Below, piece by piece: positions 28,811-34,145 of a stretch of DNA of 34,145 nucleotides. The translations under genes and the position numbers were made by a program. The DNA comes from Sphacelaria rigidula (taxonomy: Eukaryota > Phaeophyceae > Sphacelariales): positions 1-34,145 of the forward strand of contig CAXNAA020000027.1 in assembly GCA_964200075.2 (NCBI GenBank), written 5' to 3'. Each line of letters starts with the position of its first letter. Position 1 is the stretch's first letter. A model generated the notes under the pieces. The model was not told the origin of the DNA, did no database searches, and saw only the letters and a program-made list of their open reading frames with translations.

Positions 28811-29765
28811 TTTTTATCAGAGTACCCGAGGTTTGTCTTCCTATAATTTGATTTTCATATGTATCCTCGGCGCCGCGGTTGCTCGTCTCCTTAGCCGTAC
28901 GCAAATGCGGAGAGGTCGCGCTGGAGTGGAGGAGTGTCATGCCTCCCGTGCTTCGGGTGCTCTTTGTAGAACCGTCTGCTTGCAACATGCGGGTACGTCT
29001 GTCGGACAGTCACAGCAGATATTAGAGTACAGACAGTAGTACAACTGTCGGTATCGTTTTTTTACGAAACTTGCAACTCCAAACTAAAAGTGGAGACACG
29101 ACGGTGTATCTCGTACACGTTCAGTACAACAGTGCGAAGACAGTATTAACCATGTGTGCAAACGGTACAGTGCGGTAGGTACAGTGCCGGTTCTCTCCCA
29201 CCCCAGGAGCATTCTGTATTTCATCACTCCCGGCAATGACTTGTCATGTTCGATTGCGAGCATGATATTGTTGGATCTAGGGACTTATTGTTGGGTGGTG
29301 CTTTCTTCCTGTACTGTACTGTGGTGAAGATTCTTCTGAGGGTGGCTCTCGGGTGTTGCAAGTTAAACGGTGGTATGGTCCGATTGCGGATCACCGCCCG
29401 TGTGAGTGGGAGCCAGCTCCTCGGCGATGCCGCCTGCACGGCAGTCCACAGATATTACCCTCCACGAATGAACTCGGCTCTAGGATCCTCATGATGCAAC
29501 TTCGACATATTCTCTTGCCCGATGAAGTGGTGTAACCATTTTCCGGTTGGGGCACAACCAAACTGCCTGTGCATGTGGCATGTGTGTGGCAGTAATTCCG
29601 TTCTCTCATGTCTATCCACAGAGAAGCCGCACCGCGAACAGCGGCAATTTAACATGCACGCCGTGTGAGGTTCACGTCCTCTCCGGATTCGTATGTCTAT
29701 CTTGGGGTAGAAGGCACATGCTGTATTCGCGTCTTTTCAAAATATAAGCACTCAAATAGACGGAG

Positions 29766-30005
29766 ATGCCCGCCACCGCTCCCTGCGCCCCGCCCGAAAA
29801 TCTTGCTCTTGGAACCCAACAGCTGGTGGCAAGAATCTTGCAGGAGACAGCAGAAATCCTCCCTGCGCCGTACCTTTTCGACGTGGTGGACAGCAATTTT
29901 AGCGCGCTCGATCGAGTAAGTCGTACGGCCTACCGACTGGTTTGCATTGCCGAAGAGGCGACAAGCACACTCGATGGTCGGAGCGCGGCGAATATCCTCC
30001 GACAG
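29766..30005 (+). CDS. Candidate first exon of an unidentified gene
   Basis: ATG 29766 opens 80 codons ending at CGACAG|GTGAGT, a near-ideal donor (GT at 30006-30007), phase 0. The peptide is Pro/Ala-rich at the start (PATAPCAPPENLALG) and then helical (TQQLVARILQETAEILPAP; RVSRTAYRLVCIAEEA). An internal GTAAGT at about 29909 is a second possible donor. A candidate downstream exon follows the acceptor ACCCTGCAG near 30597 (SLAACKWPSEAYVLYPA). No family is recognised. Confidence 0.45.
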
Positions 30006-30112
30006 GTGAGTTCGTCTAAGGGAGCTGAGGTATACGTGGGAAGGCCGCTCAGCCTGTTTTGGCCCACTGAGATATATATGTCCGTGCGAAGAAGCGCACA
30101 GGCAAGACCTTT

Positions 30113-30520
30113 TCACTGCATTTGATCGTGGCGGTGACACCTTTGAAATAGTCGGTTGAACTGATCGTGCCATGCACTGTACCCTAGCAGTTTGGTATTT
30201 CTCTGTTCTGGCGCTGCACTTGATAACCCTCCGACCCTAACAAGGAAAATTTTCGAGCTAAGTGTTGGAGCCTGAAGTGAACACTTCGTCGAGGAATTTG
30301 TATGCACTCGAAGGCAAACGTTGATCTTGAGGTTTGGGTTGGCAAGAAACTGCGACATCCGAACACACTCCAAAACGGAGGATGTACTTTTCTCATAGTC
30401 AGCTTTGTTGATTTCCACGCGGCGTTGCAGTACAAATAAGTGCACAGCCAGCTCGCGTACCTTCCGCTCTTGCGGACAAGTTGTCGAGTCTTTCAACACA
30501 ATCAAAACCCCATGAGTCAC
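30113..30520 (-). pseudogene. ORF with faint retroelement RNase H resemblance
   Basis: A 135-codon minus-strand ORF contains RKVRELAVHLFVLQRRVE, then HTNSSTKCS and TLSSKIFLVRVGGLSSAAPE. The last part loosely follows the copia RNase H pattern of a Ser-rich strand, Gly-Gly, Ser and then Gln. The key acidic residues cannot be placed, so this is a guess. Overlapping minus-strand frames at 30399-30659 and 30707-30910 may belong to the same remnant. Confidence 0.2.
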
Positions 30521-31405
30521 ATATGGTAGACCCGCTTCCTACCTGTACAAAACCTGCTGCCTCAAATACCTCTATGGTTTGCTGCGCACCCTGCAGTCTC
30601 TTGCCGCATGCAAATGGCCCAGTGAGGCATATGTTCTGTATCCAGCCCGAGCAGTACATTTATGCCATCAGATAATTAAATACGGTACATTTCGAGGGTG
30701 GCCTATCTACCAGTTTCGTCTCCCTGCTGGTATATGGAAGATTTCCCCGTTGTCACTCACCCCGCGCCCCCCTCTCCGCCACGGTCTATTGGGCGAAGAA
30801 GTACAGTCTTCCACTTGAGCCAAATAGCAGCCCAACTTTCCAGAGTAAGCGATGTCCTCTAAACCGTGCACAAACCCGGATTGCGCACTGGTATCAGGAC
30901 ATGAAAGCAAGAAATTATCAATGAAGTCTACTGTATTTACGACGGCATCAAAGTTCTTGCAAGCGTGCTTTTACGTGTGCGCGTTAACCAGGGCTGTGCT
31001 AGGACCATATATGCATAGGGCAATGTAAAAACATCCGGAAGGGGAGGGGAGGGGGGTAAAACACACAGCAATGTCGTGCCATCGAGGTCGTATCTGTCAA
31101 TAAATATTGGTCAGCGAAAAGAGGCGGCGGACTCGCCAAAAGCCGACCTGGCAAAGTGCACGCCATTTATGTTCCTATTTGCTTCATTTTCGCCTTCTAA
31201 TTTCTTCGCCCGCTACCGGGAAGGCCGAAAACATAAATCTGGAAAGTCCTCGGAAGGTTTTTCCAGACAATTCTTCTAGAAGTGTTTCTTGTCTGCACGT
31301 GGGCACTTGCGCAGCTCCTTCCGGACGTTGAAAATTGCAGCGGTTTGAGCGAGATTTTTTTTTTGTCATCGCTATCGTTCAAGCAGATTTTTCGAAAACC
31401 GTTTC

Positions 31406-31717
31406 TCATGGGGTTTTGAGTTTTGTACACCAGCTGGCAGGCGTAAATTTTCGGAGGCGAGGTTGCACTTGGTCATGGACTACAGATTTCAGATCGTACG
31501 CAAACGGTGAAAAAGGCAGGATAACAGGTGCATCGTGTCGCGCAGAGGAACGATGGCATAGCTGCATCGCAAGGACAGGGGATGGCGCCGAAGTCACCGG
31601 CAATTCGTCCTCGAAAAGACTTCCACTGTCAGTCCCCGATGAGTTCTCGCCGTTGATAACATCCAAGACCATCCGATTCATCACTGTCGCTATGTTGTGA
31701 AGAAGCTGGTGCACCAT
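31406..31717 (-). CDS. Unidentified 103-aa ORF
   Basis: This ATG-to-stop minus-strand frame has a mixed, protein-like composition: MVHQLLHNIATVMNRMV, then an acidic patch (ENSSGTDSGSLFEDEL). An overlapping plus-strand ORF (31335-31700) is of similar length, so strand is uncertain. No signal peptide, membrane helix or motif is visible. Confidence 0.25.
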   Translation of the reverse strand: MVHQLLHNIATVMNRMVLDVINGENSSGTDSGSLFEDELPVTSAPSPVLAMQLCHRSSARHDAPVILPFSPFAYDLKSVVHDQVQPRLRKFTPASWCTKLKTP

Positions 31718-32194
31718 GGCAAGCCTAACGTCTATGAGCTTGTCGCCAGACCTATATGTTCTCTATATAGACAGTGTCCAGGCTCCATATTCCTACCCCG
31801 CCGTGTGCATGCGGAGGCGTGTTCGGCAATATTGTTTTCTCAGCCAATTCTGACTCAACTTGAACAATGGAGGCATTTGTCACACGGGTGTTCGAGCATA
31901 ATATTCGTTGATAATTTCATCATTTTTCCACCCACTTTTCTCGGACAAGACGTCCCGCATCGTGTCTGAGAAATGTGTCTGAGAACGACTAGAAACTCTT
32001 TTCAAACTGATTTTTTCGTATCACACAAAGGGGCCTCATCTGGGAAACGAGTTCTCCGGGATGGGGAGTTTCCTCCAGAGGGGTAATTTTGCTGCCCATC
32101 TCGGCGAGAAAAAACGTTTTCGGAGATATCAAAGTTGGTCGGAACTGGGGTTCATCAAATAACACTCTGATTTTCAGAATTGTGCAACCCGTTG

Positions 32195-32490
32195 TACAGA
32201 TATACATGTAGTAATATCACACAGTACAGTACAGGCGGCACATGCCGTGTACGGTGCAGTACCAGTATAATGCAGTCAGTAGCGCTGTGCAGCAGACCCG
32301 ACAGTACACTCACCTGTAGCACACAGTTGTACAGTACAAGTACAGTACATGCATGTATACTCAAATGGCTACACAGCGTACTGTACGGTACATGCGGTAC
32401 AGCCGCGCAGACAGAGCAGTGTATATAATGGTACATGCAATTACGGGATATTGTCGAACAGGCAGGCAGTACATAGCTGTAGACAACGGA
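32195..32490. repeat. GTAC/TGTAC-rich degenerate repeat
   Basis: The words GTACA, TGTAC and ACAGTACA occur more than twenty times in about 300 bases on both strands, with no fixed period. Smaller patches with the same words lie at 25625-25760 and 29095-29190. ORFs here are Cys/Tyr/Val-rich artefacts of the repeat. Confidence 0.6.
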
Positions 32491-32690
32491 TAGTACAGGG
32501 GCCGCTGTTTCGCTCACCGAATGAATTATGGCAACTATCACCTAGGCGGGCGCCGCCATCATTGTGTGGAACTCGCCAAAATGACTTTAGAGTCGAAGGA
32601 ACATGTGTCGAGAATTGGTTTCGTCGAGAGAAGTCGCGGGGAAAGGTGACTGCCCGAGCATTATCCAGTTTTTTGTCGCATCGAACAGCA

Positions 32691-33084
32691 GATCATCGAC
32701 ATTGAAGATGGAGCTTTTCATCGAGGATGGTGGCCCGGGAAATTAAAAGCTTCGCATCTACACCAATTCGTCGAGATATGGTTCTATCTCTTCATCTACT
32801 GGTAGCTTTTGACAACACCTACACGCCATATGAATTTGGATTCCGATGACCGAAAAATTAGGGGTCCTAGGTAAAGAAACAAATGTTGAGAATGTAGATG
32901 ATCCGGCCGGATCACTCACTTCCCTTTCACCTAGGATCCCCAATTTTTTCGGTCATCGAAATCCAAATTCATATGGCGTGTAGTAGTCGTCAACCATATT
33001 TCGAAGAAGTGGCGTCGAGGCGAAGATTTCGATTTCCCGGGTCATCATTCTCGAAGGAAAGCGCCATCCTCAACTTCGATGATC
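32691..33084. repeat. Long imperfect palindrome (foldback), ~395 bp
   Basis: The left arm from GATCATCGACATTGAAGATGG (32691) to the CCTAGGT near 32872 is matched in inverse order by 32926-33084. The best stretch is CACGCCATATGAATTTGGAT, and CCCGGGAAAT, CTTCGC and GATATGGTT-like blocks are also shared. The left arm has an extra ~35 bases. The loop is about 50 bases and has its own palindrome ATCCGGCCGGAT. It may be a foldback transposon or an inverted duplication; a transcript would make a long double-stranded RNA. Target duplications are not clear. Confidence 0.8.
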
Positions 33085-33444
33085 GGTGGTTACCAACCGA
33101 GCGGCGGCCTTGGGCTGTTCGAGCGTGCAGATCCGATGAAAGTCCAACGGTTGCGACGTTTTACCATTAGAAACGTGCGCTTAAACACGCCAACTCATAC
33201 CCCAGCATCTACAGATTCTCACGCTCGAAATCTGACGCCTTCAGAGGTAGCCTCAGTCCATCGCGGTACAACATGCGCTTTTTCAGTGGCGCTGATGCGA
33301 TTTTGGGCGGGTAGCAGCCATCTATCTATCTGCTTGATAATTTGTCACACTCTTTTTCGAAAAAAGTCCGTGTTGTCTGACGTATTTGTCTGAAAATAGA
33401 CGACGCTGCTTTAGTTCGACACCTGTTGGCCACGAAACGAGCAA

Positions 33445-33726
33445 ATGATCTCTGACTCGGTTGAGGAACTAGGGTCCAGGCTATCGGACGCCGTGTACGT
33501 CGTAGTCACCGTGTTTACAGCGTGCGATGGGGGGTTCTATTTTTGCCATTTCGGTAATGTTACACCGCATTTCTCATTCTTCGTTTGCGAATTCGCTCGG
33601 GCTCAAACCACGCAAAAAACGAGGGAAAAGGTGCGTAGCATCGATCTCGTCAATTTTGCTCGCCTGCCGATTGTTTTTTCCCCAAAACGCGTCCCGATCA
33701 TCAGCGCAGCGAAACCAATGTCCTAA
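33445..33726 (+). CDS. Unidentified 93-aa ORF
   Basis: ATG 33445 opens MISDSVEELGSRLSDAVYVV and a hydrophobic, aromatic-rich middle, then a basic end. An overlapping minus-strand ORF (33574-33771; ADDRDAFWGKNNRQASKID) is equally protein-like. No motif separates them. There are no splice signals of note. Confidence 0.2.
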   Translation: MISDSVEELGSRLSDAVYVVVTVFTACDGGFYFCHFGNVTPHFSFFVCEFARAQTTQKTREKVRSIDLVNFARLPIVFSPKRVPIISAAKPMS

Positions 33727-34102
33727 CTGATTGCTACGTATGCTGTGGGTCGTTGTCCACCGGTTGTGCACATCGTACGGCCATCTTCCATGATCGTTTC
33801 ATGTTGCCGCCATTATCTCCCTGTAAGGGTTGCCTACACAGGCTGGTTGCAGCAGCATAACCCTCAGCACGAAACCAGAAGCATGAACAAAAACCCTCGG
33901 CAGCATTTTATTTTCCGATATAATAGAACGCGTACGAAAGTAAACGATACTGAATGAAATGTATCTTTGGCCTCTATACTGCCTCGTTTTTCTGGGTGAA
34001 ATTCAACTCCCCCTACGTGGAACGCTACCATTGGGCGGTGAAAGGAACATGTCGATTTTGCTGAGAAAGAAAGCCACAACGCGTTTTTCCCCGCCTCCAG
34101 CG

Positions 34103-34119
34103 CCCCCCCCCCCCCCCCC
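34103..34119. repeat. C-homopolymer tract (17 C)
   Basis: An uninterrupted C run lies near the end of the window, followed by a C/G-rich tail. It is the complementary type of tract to the G runs at 5.4-5.6 kb. Confidence 0.9.
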
Positions 34120-34145
34120 GCCAGGCGCGGGGGTGGGGCACGGAA

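Noticed and set aside
1-34145. CRISPR arrays, bacterial operons, rRNA genes, prophage
   Set aside because: There are no regularly spaced identical repeats, no Shine-Dalgarno-linked gene runs and no rRNA-like conserved blocks. The splice signals and retroelement remains point to eukaryotic DNA.

Overview
The window looks like nuclear DNA of a repeat-rich eukaryote. The G+C content is roughly balanced. There is no run of long ORFs, operon or ribosome-binding-site signal. Several coding blocks end at GT donors, restart after AG acceptors and keep their reading phase. Most of the recognisable content is decayed transposable elements at different ages. The lineage cannot be fixed from sequence alone; a macroalga or other large-genome protist would fit, but that is only an impression. 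All identifications were made by reading motifs, with no database search.

Layout. (1) 261-5297, plus strand: a multi-exon gene or pseudogene whose pieces, in order, resemble a P-element/THAP9-type DDE transposase. At least four splice junction pairs hold together, but there are also several frameshifts. A 240-bp MITE sits in its first intron and a second copy lies at 6.5 kb. (2) 5.43-5.64 kb: G-homopolymer tracts around a 10-N assembly gap. (3) About 9.3-14.7 kb (possibly to 15.85 kb), minus strand: a heavily mutated Ty1/copia LTR retrotransposon, with zinc knuckle, protease, integrase, reverse transcriptase and RNase H in family order. It is interrupted between protease and integrase by a ~42-bp minisatellite with its own insertion. 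(4) 17.1-19.5 kb: two oppositely oriented copies of a TA-flanked inverted-repeat transposon. One carries a 260-bp hairpin and a tRNA-like sequence. A spliced-looking Ser/Arg-rich exon lies between them. (5) 25-27.7 kb: two foldback elements and a 1,223-bp DNA transposon with matching 17-bp termini and a perfect 8-bp target duplication. (6) 29.7-31.8 kb: a good first-exon candidate and weaker ORFs. (7) 32.2-33.1 kb: GTAC-rich sequence followed by a ~395-bp imperfect palindrome.

No gene here can be shown to be intact. The clearest new items are the intron-containing P-like transposase, the 8-bp-TSD element (P-like and hAT elements both make 8-bp duplications, so the first might mobilise the second), the TA-flanked family, and the long palindromes.
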